DNA from: SZUA-309 sp965233675
GTDB taxonomy: Bacteria; Pseudomonadota; Gammaproteobacteria; Pseudomonadales; Azotimanducaceae
DNA: 64,000 nt
Assembly (NCBI GenBank): GCA_965233675.1
Contig: OZ247498.1
Location: forward strand, 3,906,001 to 3,970,000
Direction: 5' to 3'
In this document: positions 51,496-60,209 of the stretch, in pieces
Numbering within the stretch: the first letter of the stretch is position 1
Layout: the number at the start of each line of letters is the position of its first letter
Notes under the pieces: generated by a model
Databases searched by the model: none
What the model was told of the DNA's origin: nothing
Seen by the model: the letters and a program-made list of their open reading frames with translations, nothing else
Translations under genes and position numbers: made by a program

Positions 51496-52086
51496 ATGAG
51501 CGCTGGAGCAAATGCCAATTCGAAGCTGGTGAAGAAGCTGATCTTCATGGTGCTCGGCATGTTCGCATTCGGCTGGGCGCTCATCCCGCTGTATGACGTG
51601 CTCTGCGAGATTACCGGCCTGGGCGGTGATACCGGCGGCCAGTACACCTACGATCCGGCGGAAACCCGGGTCGATCGGAACCGGCTGGTGAAGGTGAATT
51701 TCATCACCAATACCAACCAGGGAATGAGCTGGGACTTCTGGTCCGACAAGGGTGGTATGCGGGTGCATCCCGGAGAGCTGAACGAAGCCCTGTTCTACGT
51801 GAAGAACACGACGGGCAAGCGGATGGTCGGTCAGGCCGTGCCCTCTGTGATCCCGCTGACGGCGACGGACTACTTTCATAAGACGGAGTGTTTCTGCTTC
51901 AACTCGCAGGTGCTGGAACCTGGGGAGGAGATGGAAATGCCCATGCGCTTCATCGTGGATTCGGACCTGCCACCAAACGTGCAGTCCATTTCCCTTTCTT
52001 ATGCGCTTTTTGACATTACGGAATTATCGGGCGGCCAGGTGCAGCTCGAAGCCGTCGGGCACGAAAGTGCCGCCGGCGGTGACTGA
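51496..52086 (+). CDS. ctaG: Cytochrome c oxidase assembly protein CtaG (Cox11 family)
   Basis: A 196-residue protein with one N-terminal membrane helix (LIFMVLGMFAFGWALIPLYDV, cited in part) and a periplasmic Ig-like domain. ECFCFNSQ holds the copper-binding Cys pair, and LEPGEEMEMPMRFIVD is conserved. It delivers Cu to the CuB site of subunit I. It sits between coxA and coxC, 30 bp from each. Confidence 0.95.
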   Translation: MSAGANANSKLVKKLIFMVLGMFAFGWALIPLYDVLCEITGLGGDTGGQYTYDPAETRVDRNRLVKVNFITNTNQGMSWDFWSDKGGMRVHPGELNEALFYVKNTTGKRMVGQAVPSVIPLTATDYFHKTECFCFNSQVLEPGEEMEMPMRFIVDSDLPPNVQSISLSYALFDITELSGGQVQLEAVGHESAAGGD

Positions 52087-52115
52087 CAAGAACGAAAAAT
52101 CGGGAGTGATTAGAA

Positions 52116-53030
52116 ATGTCTAGCTCTGGGGACCAATCGGTCTATTACGTACCTCACAACGGATGGTATCCGGTGTGGGTTGCGTTCGGCGCTTTCATGC
52201 TGCTGGCGGGTCTGGGTACCTGGCTCAACGACGTCAAGGCGGGCGGTGAGCCCAGCGCCTGGATGATGTATATAGGCGGAGCAACACTGGCCGTGGTGCT
52301 TTTCTTCTGGTTCGCGAAGGTGATCGACGAGAACCATCAGGGACTCGCCAATGAGCAGCTCAAGCGTTCCTATGTGTGGGGGATGGGCTGGTTCATTTTC
52401 TCCGAGGTGATGTTCTTCGCCGCCTTCTTCGGTGCGCTTTTCTACGCACGCAATTTCGCGGTGGCCTGGCTCGGTGGCGAAGGCGCCAAAGGCGTGACCG
52501 GCGATTACCTCTGGCCGGATTTTTCGGCCGAGTGGCCGGTGATGGCGAATCCGGACAACAGCCTGTTCCCGGCCCCGGCCGAATCCATGGCTTCCCCGGG
52601 TATCAGCAACTGGGCGTCTTACCTGCCGTTCTGGAACACCGTCATCCTGCTCACATCCAGTGTGACCGTGCACTTCGCCCATACGGCGATCAAGAACGCG
52701 GACCGCACCAAGTTGCTGGTCTGGCTCGGCCTGACCGTGGCCCTGGGTATCGCTTTCCTCGTGCTGCAGGTGGAAGAATACATCCACGCCTACAACGAAC
52801 TGGGTCTGACGCTTGGCTCGGGGATCTACGGTTCCACCTTCTTCATCCTGACCGGCTTCCACGGATTCCACGTAACTCTCGGCACCTTCATGCTGATCAT
52901 TGCGTTGCTGAGGTCGTTCAAGGGGCACTTCAGTCATCACGACTGCTTCGGTTTCGAAGCCACGTCGTGGTACTGGCACTTTGTGGACGTGGTCTGGGTG
53001 TGCCTGTTCTTCTTCGTCTACATCTTCTGA
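52116..53030 (+). CDS. coxC: Cytochrome c oxidase subunit III
   Basis: A 304-residue subunit III with seven hydrophobic helices. WGMGWFIFSEVMFFAAFFGALFY, given as its FIFSEVMFF core, and the C-terminal TSWYWHFVDVVWVCLFFFVY (core WHFVDVVW) are diagnostic. It stabilises proton uptake in subunit I. Last gene of the structural operon; a good terminator follows. Confidence 0.97.
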   Translation: MSSSGDQSVYYVPHNGWYPVWVAFGAFMLLAGLGTWLNDVKAGGEPSAWMMYIGGATLAVVLFFWFAKVIDENHQGLANEQLKRSYVWGMGWFIFSEVMFFAAFFGALFYARNFAVAWLGGEGAKGVTGDYLWPDFSAEWPVMANPDNSLFPAPAESMASPGISNWASYLPFWNTVILLTSSVTVHFAHTAIKNADRTKLLVWLGLTVALGIAFLVLQVEEYIHAYNELGLTLGSGIYGSTFFILTGFHGFHVTLGTFMLIIALLRSFKGHFSHHDCFGFEATSWYWHFVDVVWVCLFFFVYIF

Positions 53031-53076
53031 TCACACGAGTGCGGCGCGCCGCCGCAGAGATGGCGCAACGCCAAGT

Positions 53077-53103
53077 AAAAAGCGGGCCGGGTGCCCGCTT
53101 TTT
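53077..53103 (+). terminator. Rho-independent terminator of the cox operon
   Basis: AAAAAGCGGGC, short loop, GCCCGCTTTTT, 46 bp after coxC. A- and T-tracts flank the stem on both sides, so it may work in both directions and also end the minus-strand DUF2909 transcript. Confidence 0.9.
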
Positions 53104-53162
53104 CATGCCCGGATTTATCCGGCGGTTCGATTACGGGTGATGCGATCCGGGCCGGGCTTGAT

Positions 53163-53435
53163 TCAGGGTGAAGGGACGGGGGCTTCGACCGGCGGGGGTG
53201 TTTCTGCCGAACGGCCATGCCACGGCGCGTTGGTGCCGAGCCGCAACTGACCGGTGTAGAAGCCGTAGAAGATGGTGCAAAGCAGGAGCGCCGCCAGAGT
53301 GATCCGTACACCGAGAGCGTGCAGCAGGCGACGGGAACTCGGGTCCTCGCTGTCCTTGAACAGGAAAAACAGACCGCTCATCAGGCTTGCGACCACGCCG
53401 ATGAGCAATACGATGATGATCGATTTGAGGATCAT
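53163..53435 (-). CDS. Twin transmembrane helix small protein (DUF2909-like)
   Basis: A 90-residue protein with two membrane helices (IIIVLLIGVVASLMSGLFFLF and ITLAALLLCTIFYGF) around SEDPSSRRLLHALGVR, then a Pro-rich tail. It matches DUF2909 proteins, which lie with cytochrome oxidase genes in many gammaproteobacteria. It is divergent from surf1 with only 23 bp between start codons. Function unknown, probably tied to oxidase assembly. Confidence 0.8.
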   Translation of the reverse strand: MILKSIIIVLLIGVVASLMSGLFFLFKDSEDPSSRRLLHALGVRITLAALLLCTIFYGFYTGQLRLGTNAPWHGRSAETPPPVEAPVPSP

Positions 53436-53458
53436 GACGACAACGTTGGCTCCAGATC

Positions 53459-54157
53459 TTGCACTCTAACGCAATTCGGCGTTTCCGGCCCGGCTGGAAA
53501 ATGACGCTCTTTACGGTGGTTCTGCTGCCGATGGTGCTGTCGCTCGGATTCTGGCAACTCAGCCGGGCCGAAGAAAAACGCGCGTTCGAGTCCGCCTATC
53601 TGGACAGGATCAGCGCACTGGCAACGGTCCCGTCGGAGACGGTGGCGGACTTCCAGCGGCTCAAGCTCGTGGGTGCCTACGAACCGGGCCTCGACTATCT
53701 GCTCGACAATCAGAGCCGGAATGGTCAGATCGGCTATGGCGTGGTGTCGCTGTTCCGCACCGAAGACGGCCGCGGCTGGCTCATCAATCGGGGGTTTCTG
53801 CCCGGGGACAGGGCCCGGCGATCGCTGCCGGACATCACGACCCCGGCGGGCAGGGTGAGTCTCATCGGCCTCGTCTGGCCGGAACTGGGCCTGCTGCCGG
53901 TATTCGGGGAAGATCGCTGGGCTGATGGCTGGCCGAAGCTGGTCCAGCAGATCGAAGTGGGGCGGATGGCCGCCCCCTTCGAGAATATGATGCCCGTTGA
54001 GATACGCCTGGAAGCCGGACAGCCGGGGGTGTTTGCCGCGGCGCCGCTAATGCTCAACATGTCGGCGGCGACGCATACGGGCTACGCGGTGCAGTGGTTT
54101 GGCCTGGCCGCCGCGCTTTCCATCGGTTTCGTGATATTTGGATTCAGAGGACGGTAA
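53459..54157 (+). CDS. SURF1 family cytochrome oxidase biogenesis protein
   Basis: A 232-residue protein with two membrane helices, one at each end (LFTVVLLPMVLSLGFWQLSRA, cited in part; VQWFGLAAALSIGFVIFGF). WQLSRAEEKR and GWLINRGFLP are family motifs. SURF1 helps insert heme into subunit I. The TTG at 53459 keeps the conserved RRFRPGWK before the first helix; ATG at 53501 would cut it. Confidence 0.92.
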   Translation: MHSNAIRRFRPGWKMTLFTVVLLPMVLSLGFWQLSRAEEKRAFESAYLDRISALATVPSETVADFQRLKLVGAYEPGLDYLLDNQSRNGQIGYGVVSLFRTEDGRGWLINRGFLPGDRARRSLPDITTPAGRVSLIGLVWPELGLLPVFGEDRWADGWPKLVQQIEVGRMAAPFENMMPVEIRLEAGQPGVFAAAPLMLNMSAATHTGYAVQWFGLAAALSIGFVIFGFRGR

Positions 54158-54160
54158 ACA

Positions 54161-54733
54161 ATGACAGCACCTGACGAACAGAAAATGAAACCGGCCCGGG
54201 ACGTCACCGCCAGGAACCGGCGCCTGCTGCTGGCCATGTTCGCCATCGCCTTTCTGACCCTGGGCGCCTCCTACGTACTCTTTTACAGTGCCAGAGAAGG
54301 CGAGGTCTGGGGCACCACCAACCAGGGTGAGTTCGTGGATCCGCCGCTCTCCGTGGTCGAACTCCGTCTGCAGGATGCCCGGGGTGCATTGTTGACGGAA
54401 GGCGGCACCTGGTGGTTGTGGGTGGTCTCGAACGGCGATTGCCTGGACGAATGTGAGCGGGCAGTTCACCAGTTGCGGCAACTGCATATTCTTCTGAACA
54501 AGGACGCCGACCGGGTGCAGCGGGGGCTGGTCACCGAGCCAGGGTTATCCCCCGGCGTGCTCGAACGTTATCCCGGCGCCGAGCACCTGACCGGCGAGCT
54601 GTCGGCGCTGACGGAAGGCATCTATATTGTCGATCCCATTGGCAATCTGGTGCTCTACTACCCTCTGACGGATGCGGGTAAGCCGGTACTCACAGACCTG
54701 AAGAAACTGCTGAAACTCTCTCAGATCGGCTGA
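54161..54733 (+). CDS. Membrane-anchored thioredoxin-fold-like protein with CX3C, oxidase assembly cluster
   Basis: A 190-residue protein with one N-terminal membrane helix (LLLAMFAIAFLTLGASYVLFY, cited in part). WWLWVVSNGDCLDECERAV places a CX3C motif after a beta-strand, as in Sco proteins (CPDIC), and the end has a strand-like GIYIVDPIGNLVLYYP resembling the Sco core. The His expected in Sco is not evident. It lies 3 bp after surf1 and before cyoE, where heme A synthase is often found. A role in copper or thiol chemistry for the oxidase is inferred. Confidence 0.65.
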   Translation: MTAPDEQKMKPARDVTARNRRLLLAMFAIAFLTLGASYVLFYSAREGEVWGTTNQGEFVDPPLSVVELRLQDARGALLTEGGTWWLWVVSNGDCLDECERAVHQLRQLHILLNKDADRVQRGLVTEPGLSPGVLERYPGAEHLTGELSALTEGIYIVDPIGNLVLYYPLTDAGKPVLTDLKKLLKLSQIG

Positions 54734-54857
54734 GCTTGGGACCCGGCGCTGGCGGACGGGTACTGAGTCCGGCGGGATTTTCCGCTAGAATACGCCCGCG
54801 ATAAAAACCGCGCTTTCCATCCCGCCACACCCGGCCGGAAATTCAGAGGACGAACAA

Positions 54858-55826
54858 GTGAGCGAACTGACCATCAGCCGCGCCAGCTGGCGCGACTATC
54901 TGGAGATGACCAAACCCCGGGTGGTACTCCTGATGCTGCTCTGCGCCCTGGTGGGCATGTTCCTGGCGGTGCCAGGCATGGTGCCTCTGGATGTGCTCGT
55001 CTTCGGACTCATCGGCATTGCCCTGGTGGCCGGCTCGGCGGCGGTGGTGAACCACATCGCCGATGCCCAGATCGATAAACGGATGGCCCGCACCCGTGAG
55101 CGACCGGTGGCCATGGGCCGGGTCGATACCCGATCCGGCCTCATATTCTCCGCCGTGACCGGCATCCTGGGCATGCTCATCCTCTACGTCGGCGTGAATC
55201 CGCTGACGGCCTGGCTGAATCTGGCATCCTGGGTGGGCTATGGCCTCATCTACACCCTGTTTCTGAAGCGCGCTACCCCGCAGAATATCGTGATCGGCGG
55301 GTTGTTCGGCGCGGCGCCGCCGCTGTTCGGCTGGGCGGCAGTCAGCAACAGCATCGAGCCCGGCGCACTGCTTCTGGTGCTGATTATTTTCGCCTGGACG
55401 CCGCCGCATTTCTGGGCGCTGGCCCTGGACCGGAAAGCCGACTATGAGTCCGCCGACGTGCCCATGCTGCCGGTGACTCATGGCGATGCCTACACCCGCT
55501 GGCACATCCTGTTCTACACCCTCATCCTTTTCGCCGGCAGCCTGCTGCCCTTCGCGATCGGTATGAGCGGTTTGCTGTACCTCGCGGGTGCAACCGCACT
55601 GGGCGCCGGCTTCCTGTACTGGGCCATCGTTCTGCTGCGCAACAGAAATCCAAAGGCGGCCATCGAGATGTTCAAATACTCGATTCTCTATCTGGCCCTG
55701 CTGTTCGTGGTGCTGCTGGTGGATCACTATCTGGTGGTTGCCGGGATCGGCACCGGATTCGCACCGGCCGGCCAGGGGTCGGAAGTTGCCCCGATCGTGC
55801 TCGAGCACGTTCTGAAGAGCGCCTGA
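54858..55826 (+). CDS. cyoE: Protoheme IX farnesyltransferase (heme O synthase)
   Basis: A 322-residue UbiA-family prenyltransferase with about nine helices. NHIADAQIDKRMARTRERP (core DAQIDKRMARTR) is the NX3DX3D diphosphate-binding motif; the second Asp-rich loop is near ALDRKADYESADVPMLP. It makes heme O from heme B. Start GTG at 54858 with AGAGGA upstream. Followed by sco; no ctaA adjacent. Confidence 0.95.
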   Translation: MSELTISRASWRDYLEMTKPRVVLLMLLCALVGMFLAVPGMVPLDVLVFGLIGIALVAGSAAVVNHIADAQIDKRMARTRERPVAMGRVDTRSGLIFSAVTGILGMLILYVGVNPLTAWLNLASWVGYGLIYTLFLKRATPQNIVIGGLFGAAPPLFGWAAVSNSIEPGALLLVLIIFAWTPPHFWALALDRKADYESADVPMLPVTHGDAYTRWHILFYTLILFAGSLLPFAIGMSGLLYLAGATALGAGFLYWAIVLLRNRNPKAAIEMFKYSILYLALLFVVLLVDHYLVVAGIGTGFAPAGQGSEVAPIVLEHVLKSA

Positions 55827-55830
55827 TTTC

Positions 55831-56472
55831 ATGACCGGACTGCAGAAAACGGTAGGCCTTTGCCTGGGCTTCATCGCCGTCGTGGTGGGATTGTTCGTTT
55901 ACTCCGTGATGCGCACCCCGGTGCTGTCCGACGATGAGCTCAAGGAACAGGGGGTCTTTCTGCTGCCGCGGCCCCGGGAAATCAGTCCGATCGACCTGCA
56001 GACCCATACCGGCGATGCCTTTACGCTGGCAGACCTGCAGGGCCACTGGACCTTCGCCTTCTTCGGTTTCACCAACTGTCCGGATATCTGTCCGACCACC
56101 ATGGCCGTGATGGGTCAGGCCAGGCGAAGTCTGGGTGACGAAGCCTTCCAGGGTGTTCTGGTGACGGTGGATCCGGAACGGGATACGGCGGAAGCGCTGG
56201 AAAACTACACGACGACCTTCGCGCCCGATTTCCTGGGCGTGACCGGCGAACTCGAGGAAATCGCCGGTTTCAGCGAGCAGGTGAATGTGGCGTTCGCCAA
56301 GGTGCCGCTGCTGAACGAGGACGGCAGCGCCGACCCGAACGGCTATCTGGTGGATCACTCCGCGAACATCGTGATCATCAATCCCCGTGGCCATTACCAC
56401 GGATTCATAAAATATCCTCAGCAAGCTGATACCATTAAGTCGGCATTCCAATCACTATCTGCCAATTTCTGA
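55831..56472 (+). CDS. SCO1/SenC family copper chaperone
   Basis: A 213-residue membrane-anchored thioredoxin-fold protein. FGFTNCPDICPTTM has the CXXXC copper site and the His ligand is in YLVDHSANIVIIN. One N-terminal helix (VGLCLGFIAVVVGLFVYSV). It supplies Cu to CuA of subunit II. It closes the oxidase assembly group; egtB starts 80 bp on. Confidence 0.95.
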   Translation: MTGLQKTVGLCLGFIAVVVGLFVYSVMRTPVLSDDELKEQGVFLLPRPREISPIDLQTHTGDAFTLADLQGHWTFAFFGFTNCPDICPTTMAVMGQARRSLGDEAFQGVLVTVDPERDTAEALENYTTTFAPDFLGVTGELEEIAGFSEQVNVAFAKVPLLNEDGSADPNGYLVDHSANIVIINPRGHYHGFIKYPQQADTIKSAFQSLSANF

Positions 56473-56551
56473 ATCCAGCCGACCAGTAGAAGGATCTCAC
56501 GGCCGTCGAGGGAACTCGCCGGATACGTCGTGGCTGGCGCGCTATCAGGAT

Positions 56552-57805
56552 GTGCGGCGGCAGAGTGAGCGCCTCACAGCGTCACTCGAAATCGAAGACT
56601 ACGGCGTGCAGCCGATGGATGATGCCAGCCCGCCCAAGTGGCATCTGGCCCACACCAGCTGGTTTTTCGAGACTTTTCTGCTGACCCCCCACCTGCCGGA
56701 CTACCGGCCTTTTCATGCGGCCTACGAACATCTGTTCAATTCCTACTACAACGGGGTGGGTCAGCCCTTTCCCCGGTCGCAGCGGGGCCATCTGTCCCGG
56801 CCCACGGTCGCCGAGGTGCTCGACTACCGCCGGCATGTGGATGACGCCATGGGGCGGCTGCTCGACAGGGTGGCGGCGGAGGAACTGCCCGGGACCGGGA
56901 GCGCCGAGATCATTCAGCGCACCACGCTCGGCCTGCACCACGAGCAGCAGCATCAGGAACTGCTGCTGACGGATCTGAAATACAACTTCGGGCACAATCC
57001 GCTGGCCCCCGTGTACGCCACCGCCCCGTCCGCGGCACCAACGTCTGTCGCCGAACCCGGCACTGCGGCGTTTCGCCGCTACCCCGGCGGCCTCATCCAG
57101 ACCGGCGTGTCCGCTGATGATGACGGCAGCACCGGGTTTCATTTCGACAATGAATCACCGGCCCATTCCACCTATCTGCCACCCTATGCGCTGGCGAATC
57201 GTGTGGTGACCTGCAAGGAATATCTCGCCTTCATGGCGGACGAGGGATATCAGACACCCTCACTGTGGTTGAGTGATGGCTGGGCCTGGGTCTGCGAGGC
57301 GGGCATCGACGCGCCGCTGTACTGGTCCCGGCAGGGCGATGAATGGTGGGAGTATCGGCTCAGCGGCGCGGCACCGGTCGACGGCCGGCTGCCGGTGACC
57401 CACATCAGTGGCTACGAAGCGGATGCCTACGCCCGATGGGCGGGTTGTCGATTGCCCACGGAGGCCGAGTGGGAGGTCGCAGCAGCCGATCTGGCCGTGA
57501 CGGGTAACTTTGCCGACAGCGAACGCTTTCATCCCGCACCTGCAAACGCCGACGATGGCGCCCAACAGTTTTTCGGCGATGTCTGGGAGTGGACGTCCAG
57601 CGCTTATGGCCCCTATCCGGGCTACAAACCGCCGCCCGGCACCATCGGTGAATACAACGGCAAGTTCATGGCCAATCAGCTGGTGCTCAGGGGCGGATCC
57701 TGTGCCACGGCGCCAGGCCATATCCGGCCGAGCTACCGGAACTTCTTTTATCCGCCGGATCGCTGGCAGTTCACGGGGATCCGGCTGGCAAAAGACAGCA
57801 GCTGA
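56552..57805 (+). CDS. egtB: Ergothioneine biosynthesis sulfoxide synthase EgtB
   Basis: A 417-residue protein. N-terminal DinB-like domain with the iron ligands in WHLAHTSW and LGLHHEQQHQE (HX3HXE), and a C-terminal FGE-sulfatase/C-type lectin-like domain (LPTEAEWEVAA, FGDVWEWTSS, RNFFYPPDRWQFTGIRL). It joins a thiol to hercynine with O2. The GTG at 56552 is the first canonical start, but the upstream codons also read like EgtB (SWLARYQD), so the true N terminus may be earlier at a non-canonical codon. Pairs with egtD. Confidence 0.93.
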   Translation: MRRQSERLTASLEIEDYGVQPMDDASPPKWHLAHTSWFFETFLLTPHLPDYRPFHAAYEHLFNSYYNGVGQPFPRSQRGHLSRPTVAEVLDYRRHVDDAMGRLLDRVAAEELPGTGSAEIIQRTTLGLHHEQQHQELLLTDLKYNFGHNPLAPVYATAPSAAPTSVAEPGTAAFRRYPGGLIQTGVSADDDGSTGFHFDNESPAHSTYLPPYALANRVVTCKEYLAFMADEGYQTPSLWLSDGWAWVCEAGIDAPLYWSRQGDEWWEYRLSGAAPVDGRLPVTHISGYEADAYARWAGCRLPTEAEWEVAAADLAVTGNFADSERFHPAPANADDGAQQFFGDVWEWTSSAYGPYPGYKPPPGTIGEYNGKFMANQLVLRGGSCATAPGHIRPSYRNFFYPPDRWQFTGIRLAKDSS

Positions 57806-57827
57806 AGTAAGCCAGGGGAGGCAACAG

Positions 57828-58805
57828 ATCAACATTTCGACCGATGAGGCACCTGCACCGTTTCAGGTTTTTGATCTCAAACCGGAGGCCGCGGACGTGA
57901 AAGCGGAAGTGCTCGCCGGACTCAGATCCGCACGGAAAACACTCAGCCCTAAGTTTTTTTACGATGAAAAAGGTTCGAAGCTGTTCGAGGCCATTACCGA
58001 GCTGCCCGAGTATTACCTGACGCGCACCGAGCTCTCGATCTTCGATGACTATCTTGATGCGCTGGCTGCGGCCGTGCCGCCAGGCAGCTGCGTGGTGGAG
58101 TATGGATCAGGCTCGAGTCTGAAGATCCGCAAGGTGCTGGAGGCGATCGAACCGGCGGCCTACGTGCCGGTGGACATTTCCGGCGCGCACATGGTGGATA
58201 TGGCCCGTGCGCTGGCGTCGGACTTTCCCGGGCTCGCGATCTATCCCACCTGCGCCGATTTCACCAGCGCCTTCGAGCTGCCGCCCCCGGTGGCCGGGAT
58301 GCCCAAGGTCGGGTTTTTCCCCGGCTCGAGCATCGGTAATTTCGAGCCGGACGAGGCGCGGGCCTTTCTCGGCCGGGTGGCGGGCACTCTGGGCCGCGGC
58401 GGCGAACTGATCATCGGCGTGGATCTGAAGAAGGACGTGGCGGTGCTGGAAGCTGCCTATGATGACGCCGCCGGTGTGACAGCCGCATTCAACCTGAACC
58501 TGATCAGTCACCTGGCCGGGACACTGAACGTCGAACTGGACGCGGATCGGTTTGCGCACCGGGCGGCGTACAACCACGAAATCGGCGCAATCCAGATGTT
58601 TCTCGATGTGCGGGAAAGTCACGATGTGAAAATTGGCGAGGAAGTAATTCAGTTCCGGGCCGGGGAATCCATCCATACGGAAAACTCCTTCAAGTACGAA
58701 CCCGGGGAATTCCTGGCGCTGGCCGCCGATGCCGGATTCGAGGAGGCCGGTCGCTGGACTGACGCGCGGGACTGGTTTGCCGTCTTTCTGCTGGCGGTCG
58801 CCTGA
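57828..58805 (+). CDS. egtD: L-histidine N(alpha)-methyltransferase EgtD
   Basis: About 325 residues. FYDEKGSKLFEAITELPEYYLTRTE (core FYDEKGS..LPEYY.TRTE) and VEYGSGSSLKIRKVL are the EgtD substrate and SAM motifs. It trimethylates histidine to hercynine, the EgtB substrate. There is no ATG, GTG or TTG at the right place: AGGGGAGG (57814-57821) is 6 bases before an ATC at 57828, with an ATT at 57834. A GTG near 57896 would remove about 23 residues. I take 57828 as the likely start. 22 bp after egtB. Confidence 0.9.
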   Translation: MNISTDEAPAPFQVFDLKPEAADVKAEVLAGLRSARKTLSPKFFYDEKGSKLFEAITELPEYYLTRTELSIFDDYLDALAAAVPPGSCVVEYGSGSSLKIRKVLEAIEPAAYVPVDISGAHMVDMARALASDFPGLAIYPTCADFTSAFELPPPVAGMPKVGFFPGSSIGNFEPDEARAFLGRVAGTLGRGGELIIGVDLKKDVAVLEAAYDDAAGVTAAFNLNLISHLAGTLNVELDADRFAHRAAYNHEIGAIQMFLDVRESHDVKIGEEVIQFRAGESIHTENSFKYEPGEFLALAADAGFEEAGRWTDARDWFAVFLLAVA

Positions 58806-58818
58806 CCGGCACCGGCGA

Positions 58819-59799
58819 TCAGCTGGCGAGCATCCGTTCGTCGAGATAGAAAAAGTGCGCGTGGTGGGCGGCAACGATGCGCTCGAACTCTTCCGGATTG
58901 TTGGTCCGCACATTACGCCCGGAATCGCGCTCGATGGAGACCGCGAGCCGGGACAGCCAGAAAGCCAGGGCGCCATAGAGGGCGAAGGCCGGAAACAGGC
59001 GGATTTCCGAACGGTTCAGTGGCCGGATCTGGTGATAGGCACGCAACAGGGCGGTTACCCGATCCGGATTCGAAAGCCCGGAAGAATCCGTGCACCAGTC
59101 ATTGGCGGCAACGGCCAGGTCGTAGATCAGCACGCCGCGGGCAGCATGATGGAAGTCCAGCACACCGGTGAGACCGCGTTCGTTGAAGAGCACGTTGTCG
59201 CGAAACAGATCCCCATGAATCACACCCCGCGGCAGGTCGGCCACATCGTGGCGAGCCAGCAGATGGCTGATTTCCCGGGTGGTGTCCGTGAGCAGCGAGC
59301 GGGTGAGGTAAGGCAGATGATCTTTCACCAGGGCGGCCTGATGGGCGAGCCAGGCGGCCGTGCGCGGATACTCCGGCATGGGTTCTTCCCAGCCGGCGGT
59401 GGCCAGATGGAAATGGGCGATGAATCGGCCCAGGGCGGAGACCTGGCTGAGGGTCGGGTTGTAGACGTGCCTGCCGGACAGCCGCTGGGAAAGAATGGTC
59501 AGCTTGCCATCGAAGTTTCCGATCGATTCGCCACGCAGATTCCGAAGGATGCCGGCCACCGGCAGGCCGGCATTCGAACACAGATCCAGTAGCGGGACAT
59601 AGGCGCCGCCGGCGTTGGACGGTTGCTCCATGATCGTCAGCACGAACTCGCGCTCGCGGCCGGCGTCCAGGGTGCGGATGAAGTAGTTGCTGTTTTCGAT
59701 GCCGTTCGCTGCCGGCCAGTAGCGGATCAGATCACCCACGCCGTAACTGGCGATGGTGTGCTCGAGATCGAGCACGTCTAACTGGGTGATGGCATTCAT
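58819..59799 (-). CDS. thrB: Homoserine kinase type II
   Basis: A 326-residue kinase with the aminoglycoside-phosphotransferase fold. VIHGDLFRDNVLF carries the catalytic Asp and LTGVLDFHHAARG the metal Asp. It phosphorylates homoserine in threonine synthesis. Start ATG at 59799 (MNAITQLDV). It follows the DUF2782 gene by 13 bp, the same pair found near polA in Pseudomonas, which supports this call over a generic phosphotransferase. Confidence 0.88.
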   Translation of the reverse strand: MNAITQLDVLDLEHTIASYGVGDLIRYWPAANGIENSNYFIRTLDAGREREFVLTIMEQPSNAGGAYVPLLDLCSNAGLPVAGILRNLRGESIGNFDGKLTILSQRLSGRHVYNPTLSQVSALGRFIAHFHLATAGWEEPMPEYPRTAAWLAHQAALVKDHLPYLTRSLLTDTTREISHLLARHDVADLPRGVIHGDLFRDNVLFNERGLTGVLDFHHAARGVLIYDLAVAANDWCTDSSGLSNPDRVTALLRAYHQIRPLNRSEIRLFPAFALYGALAFWLSRLAVSIERDSGRNVRTNNPEEFERIVAAHHAHFFYLDERMLAS

Positions 59800-59812
59800 G
59801 GCGTTGTTTCCG

Positions 59813-60145
59813 TCAGAACTCGACGATGACCCAGCTGGGCAGGAGCGCGTCCGCACGCTCGAGGTCTTCGTGGCCGGCGGTCTGATCCCGGGGGACCAGG
59901 TAATACGGCTTGCCCCAGGCGGGGACGATGCGGACCATGCGCAGCACGCCGCCCTGGCGGTATTCGTGCACGGTGCGGTCCTCTTCCTGAATGATGGTGA
60001 CATCCGGGCCGCGGATGTCGACGGCTTCTTCGGCCTGTACCGCGCCCCCGGCCAGGGCCAGCGCGACCAGGATCAGCGTATGGAACACCGCCGCCGGCCG
60101 CCGGTGAGGGCGTGGGCGTCTGGAGAGATTGGCAGGGCTGATCAT
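59813..60145 (-). CDS. DUF2782 family secreted protein
   Basis: A 110-residue protein with a signal peptide (TLILVALALAGGAVQAEE) and the short DUF2782 domain (DVTIIQEEDRTVHEYRQGG ... VPAWGKPYYLVP). Function unknown. First gene of the pair with thrB; 64 bp from the divergent polA start. Confidence 0.85.
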   Translation of the reverse strand: MISPANLSRRPRPHRRPAAVFHTLILVALALAGGAVQAEEAVDIRGPDVTIIQEEDRTVHEYRQGGVLRMVRIVPAWGKPYYLVPRDQTAGHEDLERADALLPSWVIVEF

Positions 60146-60209
60146 CGTTCTGGCGCCTAGGGTGCGAAGCTCAAGTAGAATGGTACCAAAGTCAGTGGGA
60201 GGGGCGCAG

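Noticed and set aside
54786..54791. TAGAAT upstream of cyoE as a promoter
   Set aside because: No acceptable -35 at 16-18 bp; kept out of the feature list.
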